Assembly (NCBI GenBank): GCA_031292435.1
Contig: JARLHD010000418.1
Location: forward strand, 1-32,940
Direction of reading: 5' to 3'
DNA length: 32,940 bases
Origin: Ignavibacteriaceae bacterium
GTDB taxonomy: Bacteria; Bacteroidota; Ignavibacteria; Ignavibacteriales; Ignavibacteriaceae
Shown here: one piece after another, positions 1 to 7,982 of the stretch
Numbering within the stretch: the stretch's first letter is position 1
Layout: every line of letters starts with the position of its first letter
Made by a program: the position numbers and the translations under genes
The notes under the pieces: model-generated
Database searches by the model: none
The model's input: only the letters and a program-made list of their open reading frames with translations
What the model was told of the DNA's origin: nothing

Positions 1-87
1 AGCAAAATTGAAAAGGATGTCAGTGACCCTCAATTTATTTTAACGAGCTGGGGCTCGGGATACAGATTCAATGACCAACTTATTTAA
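1..87 (+). CDS. OmpR/PhoB-family response regulator, C-terminal end (5' truncated by window)
   Basis: Frame 1 is open from the first base and ends with TAA at 85-87. It encodes 28 residues, including an Ile-Glu-Lys-Asp ... Ile-Leu-Thr-Ser-Trp-Gly-Ser-Gly-Tyr-Arg-Phe segment. That is the wing hairpin at the end of OmpR/PhoB winged-helix DNA-binding domains, where the usual wording is Ile-x-Thr-Val-x-Gly-x-Gly-Tyr-x-Phe. The receiver domain lies outside the window. The end overlaps the start of the histidine kinase gene by 17 bases, the usual arrangement of a co-translated two-component pair, so this regulator is very likely the partner of that kinase. The target genes cannot be read from this fragment. 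Confidence 0.85.
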   Translation, partial: SKIEKDVSDPQFILTSWGSGYRFNDQLI

Positions 88-1546
88 CACATTGTTTTAT
101 AGGATCGCTTTTGTGTTCCTGCTGGTACTCCTGGCAATCTCCACAGTTTATATTATTGTTTCTGTTAATACTGCCGAACTCTATTACCAGGAGACAAGAC
201 AAAAACTTGATCTCAATATTGCTTCCCATATTGCCTCTGATAATAAGTGCTTTTCTGGCGACTCTGTAAATACAGGCGTCATCAAAAATGTATTCCATAA
301 TGTTATGGTAATAAATCCAAGTATTGAAGTTTATCTTCTCGATACTAATGGCGTTATCCTTACTTATTATGCCCCCAACCATGTAGTCAATATAAAAACT
401 GTACCACTTGGTCCGGTCAAGGAATTTATTTCCTCCAACGAAGAATCCTTTATAATAGGAATTGATCCTAAAAGCCCCGATGATAAAAAACCCTTCTCCG
501 CTGCACAGGTTTTTGATAAGGGTAAATTCAAAGGATACATTTATGTAATCCTCGGCGGTCAGGAATATGAAAATGCATCACGCCTCGTTTTTGGAAGCTA
601 TATCCTGAGGCTTGGAATAAAAACCATGCTCATAGCCCTTGTTGCAGCAGCTTTAATCGGGTTCATTGCTATAGGTTTTATTGTAAGGAATATTCGGAAA
701 ATTATAAAAGTAATCCATGATTTTCAGAAAGGGAACCTGAATGCACGAATTGAATTGAAGAGTAAAGGGGAATTAAAAGAATTTGCGGATTCCTTTAATG
801 CTATGGCAGAAACTATTGTCGGCAATATTAAAGAATTAAGAAGAATGGATGAACTGAGGAGAGTTCTGGTCGCTAATGTTTCGCACGATCTGAGAACTCC
901 TCTGTCTATCATTAGGGGTTATGTTGAAACCATTATTTTAAAAGAACCAACTCTTACTTCTCAGGAACGGAAAGAATACCTCGAAACTATATTAAAAAAT
1001 TCTGACCACCTCCTTAAACTTGTTGAGGAATTGTTCGAACTATCCAAACTTGAAACTAAAGAAACTGAACCTCATAAGGAAATGCTTTCACTCGCGGAAC
1101 TTCTTCAGGATATATATCAAAAAAATCTAATTGTCGCTCAAAAGAAGAATATCAAATTTACCCTTGATGTAGCAGAAAATCTTCCCTTTATAAATGCAGA
1201 TATCGGCATGATGGAAAAAGTTTTCCAGAACCTGCTGGAGAATGCCTTTAAATTCACTCCCGCTGACGGAGAAGTTAAAATTATTTTTAAACGAAAATAT
1301 CAACATGTCCTCTATGTAAATATTTCTGATACCGGTCTGGGAATGAGCCTTGAAGAAATTCCCTTCGTCTTCGATCGCTACTACCAGGTCAATAGGATTT
1401 CATATGATAAACATATGGGCAGCGGACTGGGTCTCTCAATAGTCAAAAGAATTCTCGATATCCATAATTTTGAAATCACTGTTAAAAGTGAACCCTCCAA
1501 GGGTACTTCTTTCTTCATTTCTATTCCTGTGAGTTCCCCCACATAA
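71..1546 (+). CDS. Membrane sensor histidine kinase (HAMP-HisKA-HATPase)
   Basis: This 491-residue kinase autophosphorylates on a histidine and passes the phosphate to a response regulator. Two membrane segments (about 10-31 and 184-206) flank an extracytoplasmic sensor region of about 150 residues. A HAMP linker (about 205-258) follows. The H-box reads Val-Ser-His-Asp-Leu-Arg-Thr-Pro with phosphoacceptor His272. The ATPase domain shows the N-box around Asn391, the Asp-Thr-Gly-Leu-Gly-Met G1 box at about 420, and the Gly-Ser-Gly-Leu-Gly-Leu G2 box at about 450. The start ATG lies inside the regulator gene, so the pair is translationally coupled. The sensor region resembles periplasmic Cache/PAS-like sensors only in size and position, and its ligand cannot be told. 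The msrAB gene downstream hints at an oxidative or envelope-stress role, but that is inference. Confidence 0.95.
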   Translation: MTNLFNTLFYRIAFVFLLVLLAISTVYIIVSVNTAELYYQETRQKLDLNIASHIASDNKCFSGDSVNTGVIKNVFHNVMVINPSIEVYLLDTNGVILTYYAPNHVVNIKTVPLGPVKEFISSNEESFIIGIDPKSPDDKKPFSAAQVFDKGKFKGYIYVILGGQEYENASRLVFGSYILRLGIKTMLIALVAAALIGFIAIGFIVRNIRKIIKVIHDFQKGNLNARIELKSKGELKEFADSFNAMAETIVGNIKELRRMDELRRVLVANVSHDLRTPLSIIRGYVETIILKEPTLTSQERKEYLETILKNSDHLLKLVEELFELSKLETKETEPHKEMLSLAELLQDIYQKNLIVAQKKNIKFTLDVAENLPFINADIGMMEKVFQNLLENAFKFTPADGEVKIIFKRKYQHVLYVNISDTGLGMSLEEIPFVFDRYYQVNRISYDKHMGSGLGLSIVKRILDIHNFEITVKSEPSKGTSFFISIPVSSPT

Positions 1547-1603
1547 CATCTTAAAAATTTCTGCGTTTATTTATTGTTATTCTTTTGTGATATTTCTGTG
1601 ACA

Positions 1604-1630
1604 TTTACTGAGTATCTATACCTCAGTAAA
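1604..1630. promoter_or_regulatory. Palindrome upstream of msrAB, candidate operator
   Basis: TTTACTGAG (1604-1612) and CTCAGTAAA (1622-1630) are perfect 9-base inverted arms around a 9-base spacer. Inside the spacer, GTAT (1612-1615) and ATAC (1618-1621) can pair too, so the element can be drawn as a roughly 12-bp stem with one bulged C. No T-tract follows, so an intrinsic terminator is unlikely. It sits 21 bases before the msrAB start and just ahead of a strong GGAGG ribosome-binding site, where a repressor or response-regulator site would be expected. The binding protein is unknown. Confidence 0.5.
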
Positions 1631-1651
1631 AATGAATGATCGGAGGAAAAA

Positions 1652-2725
1652 ATGAAATTGCAGCTTCTTATAGCCCTTTTAAGCTTTATTATTTTAATTG
1701 GATGTGAAAAAAACTTGGAGGTTAACAAAGCAATGGCAAACTCCCAAATGGAAAAAGGAATGGAAAAAGCAGTCTTTGCCGGAGGATGCTTCTGGTGTAT
1801 CGACGCCCCCTTTGAAAAGATCGATGGTGTTAAAGATGTAATCTCAGGATATACAGGTGGACATGTACAAAATCCTACATATGAGCAGGTTTGCTCTGGA
1901 ACTACAGGTCATGTTGAAGCCGTTGAAATTATTTTTGATCCTAATGTCGTCAGCTATTCTGAACTGCTCGATATTTTCTGGAAACAGTTTGACCCTACAG
2001 ATGATGGCGGCTCTTTCTTTGACAGGGGCACTCAGTATACATCGGGAATCTTCTATGTCGATGATACTCAGAAAAATATCGCTGAGCAATCTAAAGAACG
2101 TCTCAATAAATCAGGAATATTCTCTAAACCAATCGTTACTAGAATTGTAAAGTTGACTGATTTCTATCCCGCTGAGGAATACCATCAGCATTTCTATAAG
2201 AAAAGCCCCGAACGGTATTATAGCTATAGAAAAGGCTCTGGAAGGGATAATTTTATAATGGGACTTTGGGGCGACACTAATCTTGAAAAATACAAAAAAG
2301 CCGCTGAGGATAAATCTGAAACTAAGCTTACTCCGCTTCAGTATGATGTCACTCAAAAGAATGCTACTGAAACTCCTTTCCGGAATGAGTACTGGAATAA
2401 CCATAAAGTTGGAATTTATGTCGACGTTGTCTCCGGCGAACCTCTCTTCAGTTCAACTGATAAATTTGATTCTGGATGCGGTTGGCCAAGCTTCTCTAAG
2501 CCTATAGATACAAGGTATATTGAAAAAGATACTGATAATTCCGCGGGGATGACAAGGGTTGAAACTCGAAGCAGATTCGCAAATTCCCATCTTGGTCATG
2601 TTTTTAATGATGGCCCTGGTCCAACCCATCTCCGCTATTGTATAAATTCTGCTTCTCTAAAGTTTATTCCTAAAGAAGATATGGAAAAAGATGGCTATGG
2701 CGAATACCTCTGGTTGGTAAAATAA
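1652..2725 (+). CDS. msrAB: Lipoprotein methionine sulfoxide reductase MsrA-MsrB fusion
   Basis: This 357-residue fusion repairs both S- and R-methionine sulfoxide in proteins. An N-terminal lipoprotein signal ends in Leu-Ile-Gly-Cys with lipidation at Cys18, so the enzyme is exported and membrane-anchored. The MsrA domain (about 38-195) has the Gly-Cys-Phe-Trp-Cys active site, with nucleophile Cys46. The MsrB domain (about 226-355) has catalytic Cys330 in Arg-Tyr-Cys-Ile-Asn and a likely recycling Cys276 in Gly-Cys-Gly-Trp-Pro-Ser-Phe. The CxxC zinc ligands of the zinc-type MsrB are absent from [10 protein letters not shown]. MsrA-MsrB order as in PilB-like proteins is well known, but no thioredoxin domain is present. 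A strong GGAGG site at 1641-1645 supports the start. It is probably transcribed separately from the kinase, given the palindrome between them. Confidence 0.95.
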   Translation: MKLQLLIALLSFIILIGCEKNLEVNKAMANSQMEKGMEKAVFAGGCFWCIDAPFEKIDGVKDVISGYTGGHVQNPTYEQVCSGTTGHVEAVEIIFDPNVVSYSELLDIFWKQFDPTDDGGSFFDRGTQYTSGIFYVDDTQKNIAEQSKERLNKSGIFSKPIVTRIVKLTDFYPAEEYHQHFYKKSPERYYSYRKGSGRDNFIMGLWGDTNLEKYKKAAEDKSETKLTPLQYDVTQKNATETPFRNEYWNNHKVGIYVDVVSGEPLFSSTDKFDSGCGWPSFSKPIDTRYIEKDTDNSAGMTRVETRSRFANSHLGHVFNDGPGPTHLRYCINSASLKFIPKEDMEKDGYGEYLWLVK

Positions 2726-2919
2726 TTCTATCTATAGGTAATTTTATTAGATTAGGACTTGCGCCCAAGCCATAATTTTCTCTTCTTCCATATATCGTGC
2801 AATTAGTTTCCCAATCTGGCCTGTATGTTGTTCACTAAACCCTGGCCGGGTTGGTAAACTGATTCCGATTAGGTCATACCTCTTTAAAATGCAGGCTATT
2901 GTTAATGTATATCTTAAAC

Positions 2920-4068
2920 TTACCCTTTCTTAAATTCCCTTGTAAGAGTTGTAATCTTATTAAGGTCTATGATATCAATGCACTCAAGATTATATGGACA
3001 TACTTTTTTCCAGCACGGGGAACATTCAAGTCCTTCGGGAATTAGTTTTTCTCCTCTTCCATACAGTTCAATTTCAGCTTCGCATGATAATCCGAACCAT
3101 ACAATAACATATTTCTTTAATGCAATTGCCATGTGCATTCCTAAACTATCCCCTGTAATAACAAGGTCGCAAATATCCATAAAACAGGCGCCCCGCCTTA
3201 AACCTAATGTCGTAGGAGTCGATATTACTTTGTGCTTCACGTTCTTATTCACTAATTCCAGTATTTGTTCGTTCCTTACGGAATCTTCCCTTCCGCCCAG
3301 AAGCACAATTACTTTATCCTCATCTTTACCAAGTTCATTTATTAATTCTACATGCTGCTTTATTGTCATCTTCTTGTTTGGAAATAACTGGGAACATCCC
3401 GTATTTAATCCAATATATTTCTTTGTAGGGTCATATTTTATTTCCTGTTTATACTTTTCCATAAACAATTTTTCTTCATCATCAAACTCAAACAAATATT
3501 CATCTTTACAATATTCGAGTTTGAATGCTTCGTGAAGAATATCTAATCCTGTTCGTTTGTTGTCCCTGAACTTAAGCTGATCATCATTCCCAATTATGTA
3601 ACTGTAAATTGCTCCCTTGTTAGCTGGAATTATCTTTCCATCAGCATTTAACCTGAATCCGAGTTTTGTCTTTGCATTTATTTCATTTGCAAATGCACAG
3701 GCATAATCGGATTTGTCAGAATTCATTACATATTCAAATTCTATGTTCCTGAGGATCATTCTGCTCTCCTCATTCCATATAAACAAACGGTCTATAACTT
3801 TATTATTGTATAATAACTTCTCTGCATTTTCCAAAGTTAGCCAGTAAATCGTACTCTCAGGAAATTTTCTTTTAATTGCGGGAAGTATTCCGGTATTGTT
3901 TAACACGGCACCTAAAGCCTCAAGTGATATAATTAGTATCTTTATCCCTATATGGTTTTCCGTTATATCTGCCTGGCATCCGTTTTCAAGACAGTTCTTG
4001 TAAGAGTAGCACGGTTTATAACCGGTAAAATTTTTACAGCGTGGTATGTTTAAATCTTTTAATTCCAT
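2920..4068 (-). CDS. Family 9 glycosyltransferase (heptosyltransferase-like) with N-terminal cysteine cluster
   Basis: This 382-residue protein fits glycosyltransferase family 9, the ADP-heptose:LPS heptosyltransferase group of lipopolysaccharide core synthesis. The first Rossmann half starts near Ile-Leu-Ile-Ile-Ser-Leu-Glu-Ala-Leu-Gly-Ala-Val-Leu. The second half has the family's Thr-Gly-Asp-Ser-Leu-Gly-Met-His-Met-Ala stretch and the Trp-Phe-Gly loop. Ahead of the catalytic fold is a cluster at Cys11, Cys20, Cys26 and Cys31 (C-x8-C-x5-C-x4-C). A second C-x2-C-x4-C-x5-C group lies near the C-terminus, which could bind metal. Its ATG is one base past the stop of the other GT9 gene, so the two are translationally coupled. 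The donor and acceptor sugars cannot be inferred. Confidence 0.88.
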   Translation of the reverse strand: MELKDLNIPRCKNFTGYKPCYSYKNCLENGCQADITENHIGIKILIISLEALGAVLNNTGILPAIKRKFPESTIYWLTLENAEKLLYNNKVIDRLFIWNEESRMILRNIEFEYVMNSDKSDYACAFANEINAKTKLGFRLNADGKIIPANKGAIYSYIIGNDDQLKFRDNKRTGLDILHEAFKLEYCKDEYLFEFDDEEKLFMEKYKQEIKYDPTKKYIGLNTGCSQLFPNKKMTIKQHVELINELGKDEDKVIVLLGGREDSVRNEQILELVNKNVKHKVISTPTTLGLRRGACFMDICDLVITGDSLGMHMAIALKKYVIVWFGLSCEAEIELYGRGEKLIPEGLECSPCWKKVCPYNLECIDIIDLNKITTLTREFKKG

Positions 4069-4069
4069 T

Positions 4070-5092
4070 CTAATTTAGTAATGTTTTTATTCCGTTAATT
4101 ACCTGGTCTATTCTTATACCATTTTCAAAATTGCACGTCTGTTTATCCTGACTGCAGTTTCTATCACAGTATTCTCCCGGCACTTCAAGATTAATCGATC
4201 TTTTATTTATTATTCCCCAGTACTTTGCGCTGTTCATTGGTCTGTGACAATAAATCCCTAAACATTTTAAATTTAATGCATCTGCAATATGTAAAGGACC
4301 GGTTGAGTTGCTTATAAATATATCCATAACTGAGATTACTTTTATAAACTGCCTTAAGTCTCCCCAGTTTCCTGATATGTCTATCACCCTGTCATCATTT
4401 ATCAATCTGATATCTTTAAGAAAACTATCCGACATCTCTACCGCAGTAAGAAATATTTTCATCTTTGGAATTTCAAGATTTAACATCTCTTTTATAAGTG
4501 CTAAATATTTATCCTCGCTCCAATTTGAACTTGATCCCAGACTCCCTGTATGAATCATAATTTTATAATCATTCTCCTCAACACCATATCTGCTCAATAT
4601 TTCAATTGCTTCTTTCTTTTCCTCATCAGTTACATAAATTTCCAGACTCATGTTGTCTGATTTAATCCCTATTTTCCTCGCGGTGTCCATACAGTAATCT
4701 GTTTCATGCTTTAATGGAGAATACCCGTGTCTGTCAACACTCCTCATTCCTGATATTATTTCATAAAGTTTATGCCCTTCTCCTGCTCTTGTTTTAATCC
4801 CGGCAAACATCATCTGGTATGCCGCTCTTTCAGTTGGTATCGCAAGTAAACCATCCGTAAAGCGCAGTTCCCTTAATTGTTTTATCACTTTCCAGAATGT
4901 CTTTTTACTTAAATCATCAATTAATATTTCATCAACATAAGGATTATTTGTCATTATTTTGGCAGTATTTGGGTTTGTCAAAGTCGCTAAAAAGCAGTCG
5001 GGGTATTTCTTCTTTATTTCACGTATCATAGGTGTTATCATCACAACATCCCCCACACGGTCTGTCCTTACTATTAGTATTCGTTTATACAA
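4070..5092 (-). CDS. Family 9 glycosyltransferase (heptosyltransferase-like)
   Basis: This 340-residue protein opens with Ile-Leu-Ile-Val-Arg-Thr-Asp-Arg-Val-Gly-Asp-Val-Val, the classic GT9 N-terminal strand and loop. Ile-His-Thr-Gly-Ser near residue 180 starts the second half. Asn-Ser-Thr-Gly-Pro-Leu-His-Ile-Ala near residue 280 is the donor-binding motif of heptosyltransferases. No signal peptide is present, so it would act at the cytoplasmic face on a lipid-linked or core saccharide. It is the first gene of a two-gene minus-strand operon with the GT9 gene at 2920. Both face away from the PDZ-protein gene, with about 170 bases between that must hold both promoters. LPS core or O-antigen assembly is the likely pathway. 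Confidence 0.92.
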   Translation of the reverse strand: MYKRILIVRTDRVGDVVMITPMIREIKKKYPDCFLATLTNPNTAKIMTNNPYVDEILIDDLSKKTFWKVIKQLRELRFTDGLLAIPTERAAYQMMFAGIKTRAGEGHKLYEIISGMRSVDRHGYSPLKHETDYCMDTARKIGIKSDNMSLEIYVTDEEKKEAIEILSRYGVEENDYKIMIHTGSLGSSSNWSEDKYLALIKEMLNLEIPKMKIFLTAVEMSDSFLKDIRLINDDRVIDISGNWGDLRQFIKVISVMDIFISNSTGPLHIADALNLKCLGIYCHRPMNSAKYWGIINKRSINLEVPGEYCDRNCSQDKQTCNFENGIRIDQVINGIKTLLN

Positions 5093-5263
5093 TTTTCTTA
5101 AGGTTTAATTGAACTTAAAAATAAATAAAAACAGGGATATTTCCTTAAGACTGATTTTGCCTCATTCACCGTCTTTTATTATGATTTTCTTTTTTATCTT
5201 GAGGTATACAATTTTATACAGTAAATTTTTAGAAAGAAAAATAATATTACCTGGTAAACTAAA
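5093..5263. other. Divergent intergenic region
   Basis: These 171 bases separate the start of the minus-strand GT9 operon from the start of the plus-strand PDZ-protein gene, so they must hold promoters for both directions. They are very AT-rich. A short inverted pair GTATA/TATAC lies near 5203-5218. I see no element that matches a promoter consensus well enough to call, no terminator and no short gene. Confidence 0.5.
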
Positions 5264-5938
5264 ATGAAAACATGTCTGCTCCTGTTTGTAATTGTATTCC
5301 TTTTCCTGCCTTCCTCTTATTCACAGGGAAAACCGGATATAAAATTCAATTCCGATGAAGTATATCAGCTTCAGGAAATCGGTGCGATGATTATTATGGA
5401 TAAGGACAAAATTAAAGTCCAGTTCGTTGCCCCCGAAAATCACCGCCTTCCTGGCTACCAGAATGTCGATCTTAAAAAAGATGATATTATTATGATGGTA
5501 AATGATAAACCGGTAAAAAAATTAAGCGATCTTAAAGAAACCTATGAAAAATTAAAAGTGGGTAAGGATTTTAAACTTCATGTTAAACGGGGCAAATCAA
5601 CTATCACGGTTGTTCTAAAAAAAGCTGATCCTAAAGATCTCCCTAAAAAACACCCTATGCATCCTGATTTTAATAAAATGGACAATAAAGTTCTTCTCGT
5701 AGGCTATGGAGTCCTGATCGGTAATATCAACGAAAAACCAATGATTGAAAAATTATTAATGGATAATAACGATCTTGTAAATAAAGCTGGACTTAAAGGC
5801 GGGGATTTACTCACAAATATAAATGGAATTCCAATTAAAACATTTATTCAGTTTAAAACCGCCTACGAAGCAATATCTTCAGGTCAGAACGTTAATATTA
5901 AGTTTGGCAATAAAATAATTTCATTCAAAAAGAATTAA
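5264..5938 (+). CDS. Exported protein with two PDZ-like domains and no protease domain
   Basis: This 224-residue protein begins with a cleavable signal peptide (Met-Lys-Thr then a Leu/Val/Phe core, cut near Ser-Gln-Gly), so it is periplasmic or surface-exposed. The first PDZ-like unit (about 35-120) has the Asp-Leu-Lys-Lys-Asp-Asp-Ile-Ile-Met-Met-Val-Asn pattern of the PDZ substrate loop. The second (about 145-223) has Ala-Gly-Leu-Lys-Gly-Gly-Asp-Leu-Leu-Thr-Asn-Ile-Asn-Gly. PDZ units normally bind C-terminal peptides beside a trypsin-like or S2P protease, but here no protease domain precedes them. It could be an adaptor or chaperone. It stands alone, with a minus-strand gene 20 bases after it. 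I do not recognise a named family. Confidence 0.8.
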   Translation: MKTCLLLFVIVFLFLPSSYSQGKPDIKFNSDEVYQLQEIGAMIIMDKDKIKVQFVAPENHRLPGYQNVDLKKDDIIMMVNDKPVKKLSDLKETYEKLKVGKDFKLHVKRGKSTITVVLKKADPKDLPKKHPMHPDFNKMDNKVLLVGYGVLIGNINEKPMIEKLLMDNNDLVNKAGLKGGDLLTNINGIPIKTFIQFKTAYEAISSGQNVNIKFGNKIISFKKN

Positions 5939-5958
5939 ATTAATACTCTTATAATTAA

Positions 5959-6702
5959 TTATTTTTTCAAACGGTCACTTAAGAAAGCATAAATTTCTTT
6001 CCACGCTTCTTTTGTCGTAGCCTTGTTGTATGTCGGGTTATTTTGATTCATAAATGCATGTGCAGAATTCGGATATTCATAAACTTTAATATGCTTGCCC
6101 TGCGTTTTCATTGCCTGCTCAAATTGTTTTACTGCATCAGGTGGTATATTTTTATCCTCTTCTCCAAAAATTCCAAGGACAGGCGATTGGATCTTGTTTA
6201 CCTGCATCGAATCTGTTGTCAGTCTCCCGTAACAAACTACCGTAGCTTTTAATTCCGGAATATTAATTGCTCCCTGAAGTGAATAACCTCCCCCCATGCA
6301 CCATCCTATGCACCCAATTCTGTTTACATCTACCTGCGATAATGTTTTCAAATAATTAAACGAGGATATTACATCTTTACCTGCCTGTTCCTGGTTTAAC
6401 CCTTGTGCCAGCTTACTGGCTTCTTCCGGCTTGTCAGTAACTTTCCCTCTGTAAAGATCAACGCATAAAGCAACATAACCTTTTTTTGCAAACATATCCG
6501 CATTGTCTTTCATCCATTGCGTCAATCCCCACCATTCATGTACTAAAATTAATGCAGGATGTTCTCCTTCCCCTTTAGGCAAAGATAAATAACCAAGCAC
6601 CGTATCCTGATTGCTCATAAATGATACTTCCTTTGAATTCTGGGCATTTAATGTTGTTAAAAATAATATCGTAAAAAGAATTGAAAAGATCTTCCCGCTC
6701 AT
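5959..6702 (-). CDS. Exported dienelactone-hydrolase-family alpha/beta hydrolase
   Basis: This 247-residue protein has an N-terminal signal peptide (hydrophobic stretch 5-19, cut after Asn-Ala) and then the dienelactone hydrolase fold. The catalytic triad is visible as Cys135 in Gly-Trp-Cys-Met-Gly-Gly, Asp183 in Gly-Glu-Glu-Asp-Lys, and His215 in Ser-Ala-His-Ala-Phe. The oxyanion-side motif His-Glu-Trp-Trp-Gly (55-59) is also present. Family members hydrolyse lactones and small esters through a cysteine nucleophile. Carboxymethylenebutenolidase itself belongs to chlorocatechol breakdown, but no such pathway genes are nearby, so the substrate is open. Export of the enzyme is the unusual feature. 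A GAGGAC ribosome-binding site precedes the ATG. Confidence 0.9.
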   Translation of the reverse strand: MSGKIFSILFTILFLTTLNAQNSKEVSFMSNQDTVLGYLSLPKGEGEHPALILVHEWWGLTQWMKDNADMFAKKGYVALCVDLYRGKVTDKPEEASKLAQGLNQEQAGKDVISSFNYLKTLSQVDVNRIGCIGWCMGGGYSLQGAINIPELKATVVCYGRLTTDSMQVNKIQSPVLGIFGEEDKNIPPDAVKQFEQAMKTQGKHIKVYEYPNSAHAFMNQNNPTYNKATTKEAWKEIYAFLSDRLKK

Positions 6703-6800
6703 TTTAATTCGTCCTCGTAATTTTAATTAAAGTTAAAATGAATATTTTATTTTAATATAAAAGTTATTTAGGACAAACCTTTAATCTGCATCACTTACTG

Positions 6801-7415
6801 CTAATAGATATTCCTTTTCCTAAACTCCTCAACTACCTGGTCATTATTTAGAAATTGGATTGCATCCCATCCCATCCTTTTCGCCGCTTCCGCATAATCA
6901 AAAATATCATCAATAAATAAATGCTCTTCTGATGGCAATTGTGTATACGCTTCCACCGCTTTATAAATTTCTGGTTCTGGCTTAGCCGCATGTACCTCGT
7001 AAGATAGAATCAATTTTTCGAAATGATCTAAGAATGGTAATTTCCCCCAACCGTAATCCCGGTGTATTTTATTCGTATTGCTTAAAATGACCATCTTATA
7101 TCTTTTCCCCAGTTCAGCTAATATTGAAACCAGCTCTTCATTCACAACAAATATTTTCGAGTAAATATTGCAGAACTCCTCCCCACTTACTTTATTGTCC
7201 AATGCCGAAACCATAATCCCGATAAATTCTTCTGTTGGAATTGTCCCCTTTTCATTCCTTCTGTGCAGATCATAATTTGCTCTCACAAAATCATAAAACT
7301 TCTCTCCAAGCCCCTTTTCTATCATTTCTAATCTGTTTACCGCAACCTTATAATCAAACGGAAGGATTACATTTCCCAGGTCCGAAACTATTACCGAATA
7401 TTTCCTGTCGCTCAT
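6801..7415 (-). CDS. HAD-family phosphatase (YihX-like, HAD-IA)
   Basis: This 204-residue cytoplasmic protein carries the four HAD motifs. Motif I is Ser-Asp-Leu-Gly-Asn-Val with nucleophile Asp12. Motif II is Ser112 in Leu-Ser-Asn-Thr-Asn. Motif III is Lys145 in Ala-Lys-Pro-Glu-Pro-Glu, and motif IV is the Asp169-Asp170 pair. Glycine replaces the usual second aspartate in motif I, as in the YihX / alpha-D-glucose-1-phosphate phosphatase-like branch. Cap type C1 (about 20-95) matches HAD-IA. The likely activity is dephosphorylation of a small sugar phosphate or nucleotide, but the substrate cannot be told. It lies upstream of, and in the same direction as, the hydrolase gene at 5959, with 98 bases between. 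AGGGAA precedes the start. Confidence 0.9.
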   Translation of the reverse strand: MSDRKYSVIVSDLGNVILPFDYKVAVNRLEMIEKGLGEKFYDFVRANYDLHRRNEKGTIPTEEFIGIMVSALDNKVSGEEFCNIYSKIFVVNEELVSILAELGKRYKMVILSNTNKIHRDYGWGKLPFLDHFEKLILSYEVHAAKPEPEIYKAVEAYTQLPSEEHLFIDDIFDYAEAAKRMGWDAIQFLNNDQVVEEFRKRNIY

Positions 7416-7650
7416 CTGTTCCCTAAAAATTAATGATTCAAAAAATATCTAATTAAATTCATCAATAAAAAATATTCCTTTGGTTTTCAGCCCAAGTGTA
7501 CCCCTCGCCCCAAATTCCACCCCTTTTTAACTAAAATTCCCAATAAAGGAACATCCACCCTGTAAAGTCACTCTCCATAAGGAAAAAACCTCCTCATTTA
7601 ATCTTATAAAAGTTATAGCTATTGCGTTTCCCTACCACAAGTACTAAAAA

Positions 7651-7694
7651 GAGCAACTTGAGAGCAAGGTGAGAGCAACCTGAGAGCAACTTGG
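7651..7694. repeat. Four tandem copies of an 11-base repeat
   Basis: The units are GAGCAACTTGA (7651), GAGCAAGGTGA (7662), GAGCAACCTGA (7673) and GAGCAACTTGG (7684). All share GAGCAA and differ only at the CT/GG/CC doublet and the last base. The period is close to one DNA helical turn, so a protein bound to the repeats would sit on one face. The array is in non-coding DNA, about 235 bases from the HAD start and 510 from rimP. Function unknown. Confidence 0.85.
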
Positions 7695-7982
7695 AATTAC
7701 TGTTTTTTACCCTTCGGAGTGTCTATAAATCCCCTTAACACTTTTCTTCCCTATTCTCTAATTGAAAAAATTACCACTATGCTTTCTAAAACAAGAAACC
7801 CCTCTACTATTTAGCTGACGAAATGCCATTTTTTGCCACACAAAATTCAAACTATTTTAGTGCAAAAAACAGGAACTTATCAATTAACCCCCTGGATTTT
7901 CATCCATTTCCTGGGTTTAGTTGGTAAATATAAAGCTACAACTCCCATGCCATTAAAAATTGAACAATTTGAGTATGAAACT

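Noticed and set aside
1857..2507. Additional plus-strand frames inside msrAB
   Set aside because: The MsrA and MsrB active-site motifs are continuous in the main frame, so there is no frameshift or nested gene.
2838..2852. Terminator between the convergent msrAB and GT9 genes (AACCC/GGGTT hairpin)
   Set aside because: The stem is only 5 bp and no T-tract follows on either strand, so it is not supportable as an intrinsic terminator.
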